DNA from: an uncultured Prevotella sp.
Lineage (GTDB): Bacteria; Bacteroidota; Bacteroidia; Bacteroidales; Bacteroidaceae
Assembly: GCA_902497035.1 (NCBI GenBank)
Contig: CABVDL010000024.1
Span: 1-28,235 of the forward strand
Length of the DNA stretch: 28,235 nucleotides
Direction: 5' to 3'
This document shows, piece after piece, positions 10,285 to 17,079 of the stretch. How positions within the stretch are numbered: the stretch's first letter is position 1; each line of letters starts with the position of its first letter. The notes under the pieces were generated by a model that was not told where the DNA came from, did not search any database, and was given only the letters and a program-made list of their open reading frames with translations. A program made the translations under genes and the position numbers.

Positions 10285-11487
10285 TTACTTGACGATGGCC
10301 GATGCCACGGCATTGGCCACATAACTGCGAAGCGGCACCACATTGCCCTTGTCGAGCGGATGCACGGCATTGGTCAACAGTATGACTGCAACATCGTTGA
10401 CGGGATCTATCACCACGCTTGTGCCAGTATAGCCCGTGTGGCCAAACGTGCGGTGCGACAGCAGGTCGCCGGTGTTCGACGAGTAGGGCGTAAAGATGTC
10501 CCAACCGGGCGTGTGTCCCCAGCGCTCGAGACCACGCGGTTCTGTCTCCATACACTTTACGGCCAACGGAGAAAGAATGCGCCTGCCATGCCACTCGCCA
10601 CCGTTAAGCACCATTGCGCAATAAACAGCCAAATCGCGAGCCGAGGAGAACAGACCAGCGTTGCCCGACACTCCGCCCATCATTACACGCGCCAACGGGT
10701 CGTGGACAACTCCAAGAAGGCATTTCCCGTCTGGTTGTTTCTCGGTAGGAGCACAGAGCTTGGCAAGGTCGGCGCCGGGCGTGTAATCAGTATGATTCAT
10801 GCCCAACGGCGCAAAGATATTGTCGTGGGCAAACTGCCGGATGCTTTCACCGCTAATCTTCTCTATGACACGTTGTAAAGTGATATAATTGAGACAGCTG
10901 TACTGCCAGCCCTCGCCCGGAGCGAAGTCACGGCGACAATCGCTGATCCAACTAATAACTGCCTCCGGATTGGGAGAACCATATTTCGACTTCAGTTCAG
11001 CAACGGGCGCGTATGGCGGAAGGCCAGACGTGTGCGTCATAAGGTGCTCGACGCGGATGGTCTCCTTGTTGCCCACGGAATCCTGCCAGTTCCTGAACTC
11101 TGGAATATAATTGCTGACCTCGTCCAAAAGTCTCAACTGACCACGCTCGATCAGTATCATGGCACTCGTGGCAGTGGCTACAGGCTTGGAGCAGGATGCC
11201 AGGTCAAACACCACGTCGGTAGTCATCTTTTCCGTCTTGGGATATACGCGCTTATTGCCGTATGCCCTTAAATAGCCAATCTTGCCGTGGCGCACTACAC
11301 ACAAAACCGCTCCCGGAATAGTCTTGTTAGCCACAGCCCGGTTGATGGCTGCATCAGCGTATGCCAGCCTGCCGGCATCAAGTCCGACTGTTTCAGGTGC
11401 CACCTCGTCTATCATTGACGATTGTGTCTGTGACGAAGCAAAAAGTGCCTGAAGAGCCAGTGCACAAAGTAAGAATAGTTTTTTCAT
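10285..11487 (-). CDS. Exported serine hydrolase (class C beta-lactamase / esterase fold)
   Basis: 400 residues with the signal peptide MKKLFLLCALALQALFASSQ. The nucleophile motif is S98-C-S-K101 (SxxK). The second motif reads Y196-S-C where the family usually has YxN. The third is H350-T-G in place of KTG, as in many esterases and peptidases of this fold. A true antibiotic-degrading role is therefore unlikely; cleavage of a cell-wall or ester substrate in the periplasm is more plausible. It lies 54 bases after licD on the same strand with no terminator between, so it may be the last gene of that operon. Confidence 0.88.
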   Translation of the reverse strand: MKKLFLLCALALQALFASSQTQSSMIDEVAPETVGLDAGRLAYADAAINRAVANKTIPGAVLCVVRHGKIGYLRAYGNKRVYPKTEKMTTDVVFDLASCSKPVATATSAMILIERGQLRLLDEVSNYIPEFRNWQDSVGNKETIRVEHLMTHTSGLPPYAPVAELKSKYGSPNPEAVISWISDCRRDFAPGEGWQYSCLNYITLQRVIEKISGESIRQFAHDNIFAPLGMNHTDYTPGADLAKLCAPTEKQPDGKCLLGVVHDPLARVMMGGVSGNAGLFSSARDLAVYCAMVLNGGEWHGRRILSPLAVKCMETEPRGLERWGHTPGWDIFTPYSSNTGDLLSHRTFGHTGYTGTSVVIDPVNDVAVILLTNAVHPLDKGNVVPLRSYVANAVASAIVK

Positions 11488-11541
11488 CGCACAATTATTT
11501 AGTTAGCCTAAGAATTTTCAACACGCGGCATGCCAACAGGA

Positions 11542-12360
11542 TTATTCCTTGTCCCTATAGCTTCTATATGGATGGTTAAGATCAAGATAATGGAAATTGT
11601 GCTGGCGCTGGTGCCGGGCATCAGGCAGCTTCATATAATCTCCATATTTATTGGTCAAGTACTCATCATAATGCTCAACCCCCTTTAGCACGCAGCCCTC
11701 AAACTGATAATCTGTAGGCTTGCCCAATATTTCCTTAAGCATTGTTCCTTTGCGTCCGTCGTCATAGTCGGCGACCCACCGACTTTGTCCGTAATTGCAA
11801 CTATGGAGCAAATGGCGTATCTTACGCTGCAGGCCGTTCATGGTATATAAGCGTCTGACAATAAGAGGCACCCAGCAACTTGGCCCATGCCCATGTTTGT
11901 AAGGATCACGATGGACGAGATAGAGCAGCCGCTTGTAGTACTCATATCGTCCGAAATGAATAAGCCTGCGCACCCTCCCGTCAGGCACACCGTCAATAGG
12001 GAACACATCAAGATAGATGCCTCCGAGATAGCGCAGATGGGCGCGCTCTATGAGCGTTGTTGAGGCATCCTGTATCTTTGCAAAGGGCAAGGGATAAGTG
12101 GCATCATCTTCCGCACAGACCATTTCATAGGGCTCGGGCAACCACTCAGCACAATGAGCGATTAACTTATCGTAATCAGGCCTTGGCATAGCGATATCCA
12201 TGTCATCGTCCCATGGTATGAACCCATGATGACGCACGGCGCCAATCATGCTGCCAGCCCATAGATAGTAGGTAAGGTTGTGGTCGGCGCACACCCTGTC
12301 AAGTGCCTTGCAGATACCAAGGATGGCCTGGTGTACCTGGTGAATATCATAGTTAGCCAT
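11542..12360 (-). CDS. LicD-family phosphotransferase
   Basis: A 272-residue member of the LicD nucleotidyltransferase-fold family, which transfers a phospho-alcohol (phosphocholine in Haemophilus and Streptococcus) from a CDP donor to a glycan. The diagnostic block WAGSMIGAVRHHGFIPWDDD is at residues 34-53, with the metal-binding Asp run at 51-55 (DDDMD). The segment LGGIYLDVFPIDGVP is also typical. No signal peptide; cytoplasmic side. It starts five bases after the nucleotidyltransferase stop, so the two are co-expressed. The group transferred is not shown by the sequence. Confidence 0.92.
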   Translation of the reverse strand: MANYDIHQVHQAILGICKALDRVCADHNLTYYLWAGSMIGAVRHHGFIPWDDDMDIAMPRPDYDKLIAHCAEWLPEPYEMVCAEDDATYPLPFAKIQDASTTLIERAHLRYLGGIYLDVFPIDGVPDGRVRRLIHFGRYEYYKRLLYLVHRDPYKHGHGPSCWVPLIVRRLYTMNGLQRKIRHLLHSCNYGQSRWVADYDDGRKGTMLKEILGKPTDYQFEGCVLKGVEHYDEYLTNKYGDYMKLPDARHQRQHNFHYLDLNHPYRSYRDKE

Positions 12361-12365
12361 AGCTT

Positions 12366-13094
12366 TCAGTAAAGTTCTTTTGGAATTAGATGTTTAGCAT
12401 TTTCAAAGTCTTCAACCGTGTCGAGCTCAATGGTAAAATAATTGGAAATGTCCATTACCTTGAAACAAAAGCCTTTTGGGATAAGGCGCTGAAAAGCCTG
12501 CTCGTAGAAAACATCCACAAGTCCCTCTTTATTCATCATCGTATCGAGCAAACGGTATAGGGCTGCCGAGTAGTCGGCATTGATCTTCTCAATGCCCACC
12601 GACTCACCCATCGCTATAGCGGGGTCACAGGATTTGCTAATTTCGACTATGCTGTCGTTTTCATCTACCACTACTTTCATTTCTTCCTCGCCGAGGGGAT
12701 GCCTGCTGACTGTCAGTATCGACGCTTCTTCACCCAGCACTTGTTCAATAATGCCTCCATCATAAAGGATGTCACTGTCGAGCAATATGAAGTCCTTGCC
12801 CTCAACAAACGGACGAGCCAACCAGAGCGAATAAATATTGTTGGTCCTGGCATAGTCAGTATTGTCAATGAAGTGGAAAGTTAATTTCGGATAACGTGCC
12901 ACAAGGAACTCTGTAATCATCTGCGACAGATAGCCGGTAACAACCACTATTTCCCTTATACCGGCAGCTACAAGATTGTCAACCGAACGCTCGAGGAGAC
13001 TTCTTGTTCCTATCCTGAGCAGACACTTGGGCTTATGTTCTGTCAGCGGGCGTAGCCGCCTGGCCATGCCCGCCGCTAATATGACGGCTATCAT
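12366..13094 (-). CDS. LicC-like nucleotidyltransferase
   Basis: 242 residues with a sugar-phosphate nucleotidyltransferase fold. The N-terminal signature LAAGMARRLRPLT is at 6-18 with the conserved Lys in KPKCLL at 21-26. Metal-binding DSD is at 106-108. Size and the segment ARTNNIYSLWLA resemble CTP:phosphocholine cytidylyltransferases (LicC). It should activate a phosphorylated alcohol with CTP to give the donor used by LicD next door. The start overlaps the stop of the PLP enzyme gene (ATGA), showing tight coupling. Choline kinase and choline transporter genes, partners in classic lic1 loci, are absent here. Confidence 0.85.
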   Translation of the reverse strand: MIAVILAAGMARRLRPLTEHKPKCLLRIGTRSLLERSVDNLVAAGIREIVVVTGYLSQMITEFLVARYPKLTFHFIDNTDYARTNNIYSLWLARPFVEGKDFILLDSDILYDGGIIEQVLGEEASILTVSRHPLGEEEMKVVVDENDSIVEISKSCDPAIAMGESVGIEKINADYSAALYRLLDTMMNKEGLVDVFYEQAFQRLIPKGFCFKVMDISNYFTIELDTVEDFENAKHLIPKELY

Positions 13095-14134
13095 TGTTGA
13101 GCTATTCTAAGAATCGTATCACAGATTGTACGGTTCTGCTCCGCACGGCCTAACGTTATGCGCATGTGCGTGTTCAGGTCAGGCTCATTCATGAACTTCA
13201 CCTTGTAATCTTCGTCAGCAAAGGCCCGCTGCAGCTTTTCCTTAAGCTGAATAGGATATTTGATAAGAATGAAATTGGCCACACTCTTATATACTTTGAA
13301 ACCCTCCAGCTTGCCAATTTCCTTAGTGTACATATCCCGCGCATCCTGCATCACCCTCGCAATATCGCGGTAATGGTCGCTGCTTTTCAGAGCCGCAATT
13401 CCCACTTCCTCAGAAAGCCGGTCATAGCCAAGATACATATTTGCATATCTGGCAAAGCGTTCCATCTCATCTCCCTTGCCAATAAAGCCGAAGCCGAGAC
13501 GCAATCCGGGAAGACCATAAAACTTGCTAAGTGTCCGACAGAATACAATGTTACCCCGCGTTTCTACCAGATGCTTAATATATAAGGTGTCGCTGGTAAC
13601 ATAGGAAGCATAAGCCTCATCCACCAGAATGACAGTTTCCTTGGGCACGATGTCGCAGAGATGTTCCAATTCTGTTGGAGTCAAGCCATTGCCCGTAGGA
13701 TTATTGGGCGTTGCAACAAGCAGTATTTTGGGGCGAACCTCATTAACCTGCCGCTCCAAAGCATCAAAGTCGTACTTGAAAGTATCGTCTGTTTCAATTA
13801 CATTATATTGTAGGGTCTTGCCGTTCACTTCTGCTGCGATATTGGCATAATACCACCATGAGAACTTTGGAATCATCATGATTCTATTGCTCCCCTCCTC
13901 TGTAAGGAAGAAGTGAACTGCCTTTTTCAGCAAATCCTCCGCACCATAGCCCAGCAGCACCTGCTGCTCATCAATCTGAAATTGCTCAGAAAGGAACACC
14001 GAAAAGATACTTTTCTTTCCCTGGTCATAAATGCGCGTGTAGAAAGCGAATTTGCTTAGGTCAAAATTCTTGATTGTGTCAACGACAAGCTGAGACGGCT
14101 TAAAGTTGAACTCATTCCTATCAAGGTAATTCAT
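13091..14134 (-). CDS. HisC/CobD-like PLP-dependent enzyme
   Basis: A 347-residue class I/II fold PLP protein. NNPTG is at 144-148, the pyridine-binding Asp172 in VDEAY, and the Schiff-base Lys204 in TLSKFYGLPGLRLGF. It resembles histidinol-phosphate aminotransferase, but no his gene is nearby and it is coupled to the LicC-like gene by a four-base overlap. Known relatives include CobD-type decarboxylases that turn phosphothreonine or phosphoserine into amino-alcohol phosphates, which would fit a supply step for LicC/LicD. An aminotransferase on a phospho-alcohol is equally possible. First gene of the operon; cytoplasmic. Confidence 0.85.
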   Translation of the reverse strand: MNYLDRNEFNFKPSQLVVDTIKNFDLSKFAFYTRIYDQGKKSIFSVFLSEQFQIDEQQVLLGYGAEDLLKKAVHFFLTEEGSNRIMMIPKFSWWYYANIAAEVNGKTLQYNVIETDDTFKYDFDALERQVNEVRPKILLVATPNNPTGNGLTPTELEHLCDIVPKETVILVDEAYASYVTSDTLYIKHLVETRGNIVFCRTLSKFYGLPGLRLGFGFIGKGDEMERFARYANMYLGYDRLSEEVGIAALKSSDHYRDIARVMQDARDMYTKEIGKLEGFKVYKSVANFILIKYPIQLKEKLQRAFADEDYKVKFMNEPDLNTHMRITLGRAEQNRTICDTILRIAQQ

Positions 14135-14260
14135 TGTCGATATTAATTTATTCTATATTAATTATTCTTTCTTCTGTACTCCATACCCTCAGGACATCCG
14201 CTTACAGTGTTATAGACTATTCCTATCACATAATCCCAGGTACAAAGAAGTTATTTGGAG

Positions 14261-14289
14261 CAAAATTAGTTAAATTTCCCGAATTACAA
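14261..14289 (-). promoter_or_regulatory. Candidate promoter of the LicD operon
   Basis: On the minus strand: TTG at 14289-14287, an 18-base spacer and TAATTTTG at 14268-14261, a full -7 match. It predicts a 5' leader of about 120 bases before the ATG at 14134. The spacer is slightly short. Confidence 0.45.
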
Positions 14290-14331
14290 GTATGTTCCTC
14301 TAAAAAACATCTACAAAAGCAAGATATTCAA

Positions 14332-14358
14332 CAAAAAAACGGGGTATCCGACAACCCC
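14332..14358 (-). terminator. Orphan minus-strand terminator
   Basis: On the minus strand, GGGGT and ACCCC (14358-14354 and 14345-14341) pair around an 8-base loop and are followed by GTTTTTTT. No gene on this strand ends near it, so it would end either a small RNA made from about 14460 or stray transcription before the LicD promoter. Confidence 0.5.
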
Positions 14359-14490
14359 ATTGCTTTTAGTGGCATATCCGTGTTTCGGACAAGCAGCTCA
14401 TTTCTTCTGATTGCAGAGACACGATTGAGAAAGAAGAGGAAAAGCAAGCTTTTTGTTGATTGTTTTACAAAGGATATAACGAATAATACG

Positions 14491-14498
14491 TATCTTTG
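14491..14498 (+). promoter_or_regulatory. -7 box of the peptide operon
   Basis: TATCTTTG, a full consensus match, 56 bases before the ATG of the small peptide. No TTG lies at the usual -33 distance. Confidence 0.5.
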
Positions 14499-14554
14499 CA
14501 TCACAAGAAGTCGACAACTTGTATAACATTGTTTCATTTTAAGCAATTAAAAAC

Positions 14555-14651
14555 ATGGTAGAATTAACACAAAAAGAAATGAGAACCACTTTTTGGCGGT
14601 GGCTTCATTAAAGTAATTACCACGAAAGGTCTCAATGACGGCATCTATTAA
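14555..14651 (+). pseudogene. Double-glycine-leader precursor peptide, frame broken by one T
   Basis: As written, the frame from the ATG at 14555 encodes 18 residues (MVELTQKEMRTTFWRWLH) and stops at 14611. Skipping one T in the run 14590-14594 gives MVELTQKEMRTTFGGG, then FIKVITTKGLNDGIY, with a TAA at 14649-14651, 31 residues in all. The restored leader LTQKEMRTTFGG matches the colicin V-type leader pattern (LTLNELDSVSGG) in every key position: hydrophobic residues, Glu, and Gly-Gly at the proper spacing. The core has no Cys. The next gene starts 15 bases after the stop. The break may be a real mutation, an assembly error, or +1 slippage of tRNA-Phe on TTT-T. No C39-type exporter lies in the window. 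Confidence 0.65.
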
Positions 14652-14666
14652 TACATACTGATTTCT

Positions 14667-15656
14667 ATGAGAAATGCTATTGCACTTATTATCAGCCTTC
14701 TTATGTTTATAGAAGTAGAGGCACAGATAAAGATACGACTTTTGGATGCTTGCACTCGAGAACCGATCGCTTATGCGTCGGCTTTTAATGTAAATGGGGA
14801 TATGTTGGGAACCTCAAATACTAGTGGCTATATCTCATTGGGAGAGAATATCCGTCATCTTTCTATATCACATATAGCTTATATAAACAAGGATGTTGAT
14901 ATGGATACATTAAGGGGTAACGAGCTATTCCTGGTTCCGAGAGAGCAAGTGCTGAACGAGGTGACTATCACCACGAAACGTCCTGAATATGTAGTGCTTG
15001 AGGCTTATTTTCGAGCACCACAATTCTACAACGGGCAACTGGAATATTATTATGATGGTGTCGCTTACTACTTTGTTAAACTTAAGAACGGAGAAGTCGA
15101 CCATTGTGTTCTTCGCTCAAGATATTTAGTTGACGACGACATCAAGAAAATAGAGACTAAGGAAGGGAGCCTGTTTTCGTATACGCCTCCTATTCCGATT
15201 CCAGGCTTCGATGCCATCAAAAGAAAGAAGGAAATGGAAGAGCCTGTCTGCCGGATTGATACACTCTTTAAAAAAGTAAGATATAGTTTCGACAATCTGT
15301 ATCCGGATTCCGTGAGGTCGTTAACTTATGGCAAATACCATCAGCAGCTAAGGAATTCTTATTCGAGCGAAATCTATAACCAGAATCCGAGCGGTGTCTC
15401 TTATACAGATTTAGTCTCCGGCAGATGGTCTCGGCGATTAGTGGTCAAGCATAAGGACATTCACAAGGTCTATGATCAGTGGGAAGAGATTTATATAACA
15501 CATGTATCTTTTGCAGACAAAGCAGAAAAGAAAATATTGGAGAAAGGTAAAGCTGACATCGTTGATGTAGATCAGTATATTGAGCAGTTCGCTATATCTC
15601 CCATAAGCAATGGCATCAAAGAAAAATTGCTCAAAATGACAGCAGCCAGTCGCTAA
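14667..15656 (+). CDS. Exported protein with CarboxypepD-reg-like domain
   Basis: 329 residues. The signal peptide MRNAIALIISLLMFIEVEAQ is followed by a beta-sandwich at about 22-100 with the pattern of carboxypeptidase regulatory-like domains (IKIRLLDACTREPIAYASAF, SNTSGYISL, LNEVTI). The remaining 220 residues, rich in Tyr and charged residues, are not recognised. The family is common in Bacteroidetes cell-envelope proteins, so it is probably periplasmic or at the outer membrane. It follows the small peptide by 15 bases and precedes the CPBP protease by 80 bases. A+T-rich compared with the housekeeping genes, suggesting transfer. Function unknown. Confidence 0.8.
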   Translation: MRNAIALIISLLMFIEVEAQIKIRLLDACTREPIAYASAFNVNGDMLGTSNTSGYISLGENIRHLSISHIAYINKDVDMDTLRGNELFLVPREQVLNEVTITTKRPEYVVLEAYFRAPQFYNGQLEYYYDGVAYYFVKLKNGEVDHCVLRSRYLVDDDIKKIETKEGSLFSYTPPIPIPGFDAIKRKKEMEEPVCRIDTLFKKVRYSFDNLYPDSVRSLTYGKYHQQLRNSYSSEIYNQNPSGVSYTDLVSGRWSRRLVVKHKDIHKVYDQWEEIYITHVSFADKAEKKILEKGKADIVDVDQYIEQFAISPISNGIKEKLLKMTAASR

Positions 15657-15700
15657 GTCACAAGGGCCGCCCCTGCAAAGGGATACAAACTCCCGAAATT

Positions 15701-15737
15701 TTCATACAATACAATAAAGTTTCATACAATACAATAA
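15701..15737 (+). repeat. 20-bp tandem duplication before the CPBP start codon
   Basis: The unit beginning TTCATACAATACAATA occurs at 15701 and again at 15721. The second copy runs into the ATG at 15737. Copy-number change would alter the translation initiation region of the CPBP gene. Confidence 0.85.
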
Positions 15738-16414
15738 TGAGCAACATGAACTATAGTAAAATAAGATGCGCTGGCAGAATCGCAATATTCTTGGTGGTAT
15801 GTCTTGTGGGTTCTGTCTTGGTATCAGCACCATTTTTGAGCCTTCTATTGAATAACGATGCTGATGCGACCGCTCCCCAACCAATGACTGAGTACATCGC
15901 GATGGCATGTTCTGCTTTTCTGTTAGTAGCGTTAGCCGTAGAAAACAAAATTGAGAAACTTGACTTATGGACGTTTGAACGGTCGAGGCTACAAATGAAA
16001 GTTGTCTTTATATCTGTTCTTTTAGGCCTGCTTTGGCAACTATCCATATATCTCATCTGCCAATTTAGCAAAGCCGCCTACCCACATCCTACCACTACGG
16101 AACTATCCCCACTGCTCATTTCTGTTGTTGCAACAGGTTTGTTAGGCCCGTTCACTGAGGAGATGCTGTTCAGAAAATGGCTTGTTAGCATGATGGAAAG
16201 AAGTCGCTTTAAGCCTATTGTCATCATTCTGTGTAGCTCCGTCTTGTTTTTCTGTGCCCATCTTGGAGACTCCTTCTTAAGAGTAGACACGTTTATCTTT
16301 GCAATACCTATATGTTATTTGTTCATCAGATACCATGATGTGAGATATTGCTTCATCGCCCATGCCGTCTGCAATTTGACAGGAATAGCTTTCCCATTCC
16401 TCGTCCAATGGTAA
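15737..16414 (+). CDS. CPBP family intramembrane glutamic endopeptidase
   Basis: 225 residues, polytopic membrane protein with hydrophobic segments near 15-38, 53-68, 88-110, 125-138, 160-174 and 183-197. The three CPBP (Abi/Rce1) motifs are intact: E141-E142-xxx-R146, F171-xxx-H175 and H209-xxx-N213. Rce1-type enzymes cleave substrates within the membrane, and bacterial members are found as bacteriocin immunity or peptide maturation factors. Its place after a double-glycine-leader peptide gene fits this, but no substrate is shown. The ATG at 15737 is used; a second ATG at 15746 is possible. A+T-rich, like its operon partner. Confidence 0.9.
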   Translation: MSNMNYSKIRCAGRIAIFLVVCLVGSVLVSAPFLSLLLNNDADATAPQPMTEYIAMACSAFLLVALAVENKIEKLDLWTFERSRLQMKVVFISVLLGLLWQLSIYLICQFSKAAYPHPTTTELSPLLISVVATGLLGPFTEEMLFRKWLVSMMERSRFKPIVIILCSSVLFFCAHLGDSFLRVDTFIFAIPICYLFIRYHDVRYCFIAHAVCNLTGIAFPFLVQW

Positions 16415-16506
16415 TCATTAAGATCAAGATTTAATATCTGTATATGAACAACAAAAGAAACAAGATGGACATCTATGAATAGATATGTTTTTTCTTCATA
16501 GGTATC

Positions 16507-16616
16507 AATAGTCACGTACAGACTTTAGCTCCTCATAGAGCACCACCCCCCTATGGGGCAAGCCTGTACATGACGAAAATCGCTATCGCGTAAAATTGCG
16601 CAGAGCGCATAAAATA
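16507..16616 (-). repeat. Composite dispersed repeat, copy B (short form)
   Basis: Inverted relative to copy A. Bases 16571-16616 equal 41-86 exactly (46 of 46), and 16507-16523 equal 272-288 exactly. The interior is only 47 bases and unrelated to that of copy A. It is bracketed by the imperfect inverted repeat at 16511-16523 and 16561-16573 (11 of 13 paired). The 54-bp tail seen in copies A and C is missing. Confidence 0.85.
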
Positions 16617-16671
16617 AGGCTCAAAGTAGTCAACCAAAAGCGTTAAACTACAAATGTCGCTATAGTACTAT

Positions 16672-16761
16672 GGCCGAATTACTGCAGTACTCTATGTGAA
16701 GTACTCGAGTAATCCGGGCCGGATTACTGCAGTACTCTATGTGAAGTACTCGAGCAATCAA
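16672..16761. repeat. Two 45-bp tandem units, each a hairpin of nested palindromes
   Basis: Units 16672-16716 and 16717-16761 differ at few positions. Each folds as ATTACTGCAGTAC / GTACTCGAGTAAT around a 10-base loop. The arms themselves contain the self-complementary ACTGCAGT and TACTCGAGTA. There are no coding features. It could be a REP-like element or a recombinase/regulator binding array. Confidence 0.85.
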
Positions 16762-17011
16762 ATCAAGGCGGAGAGGCCTCGCCTATATTCTCTCTATCCT
16801 CAGGTGGCACGAAACTGCTACTGATAAGATTTTTCATCGTGCACTCGGCAATCCATTGAGCGTATGCTGGCCTTGATTTTTCTTGCTATCAGCGCATGGG
16901 GGGGGAAAATCTATTAAGTTTTTTATCTCGACAGGCTTATAATTCGGGAATTTTATCTAAATTTGATAAGCGTTGTCCGGGCTTTTCTCAGGCAAGGCTT
17001 GATAGTTTGTC

Positions 17012-17055
17012 ACAAAAAAGAATTCCCCGCCCGGACACAAACCGGGCGGGGAATT
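17012..17055 (-). terminator. Rho-independent terminator of the M16 peptidase gene
   Basis: Arms 17042-17055 and 17021-17034 form a perfect 14-bp stem (AATTCCCCGCCCGG) with a 7-base loop. On the minus strand it is followed by CTTTTTTGTG. It begins 24 bases after the M16 stop. Confidence 0.93.
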
Positions 17056-17079
17056 GATAAGGGGTAAGTAGCAAGAAGC

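Larger units (their letters stand above)
16415..17011. other. Gene-free stretch between CPBP and M16 genes
   Basis: No supported gene. It contains repeat copy B (16507-16616), the 45-bp palindromic tandem repeat (16672-16761), a 10-bp inverted repeat (16760-16769 and 16870-16879) and a run of eight G near 16900. It marks the right edge of the A+T-rich accessory region. Confidence 0.7.

Noticed and set aside
11490..11521. Promoter directly before the serine hydrolase (TTG, 21 bases, TAATTGTG)
   Set aside because: The -7 box ends only two bases from the ATG and has a mismatch, so it would leave no normal leader.
13091..14134. Histidine biosynthesis gene hisC
   Set aside because: No other his gene nearby and tight coupling to LicC/LicD-like genes make a separate role more likely; the fold alone does not decide.
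14134..14526. A 130-codon plus-strand frame upstream of the peptide operon
   Set aside because: It spans the LicD promoter, the orphan terminator and the TATCTTTG box, has no family resemblance, and no promoter precedes it.
14555..14611. The 18-residue in-frame reading as the finished product of the small gene
   Set aside because: It would end in WRWLH without the Gly-Gly site, whereas the +1 frame supplies GGG and a core ending just before the next gene.
16672..16761. CRISPR array
   Set aside because: Only two units with no unique spacers between them, no leader and no cas genes; the units are contiguous.
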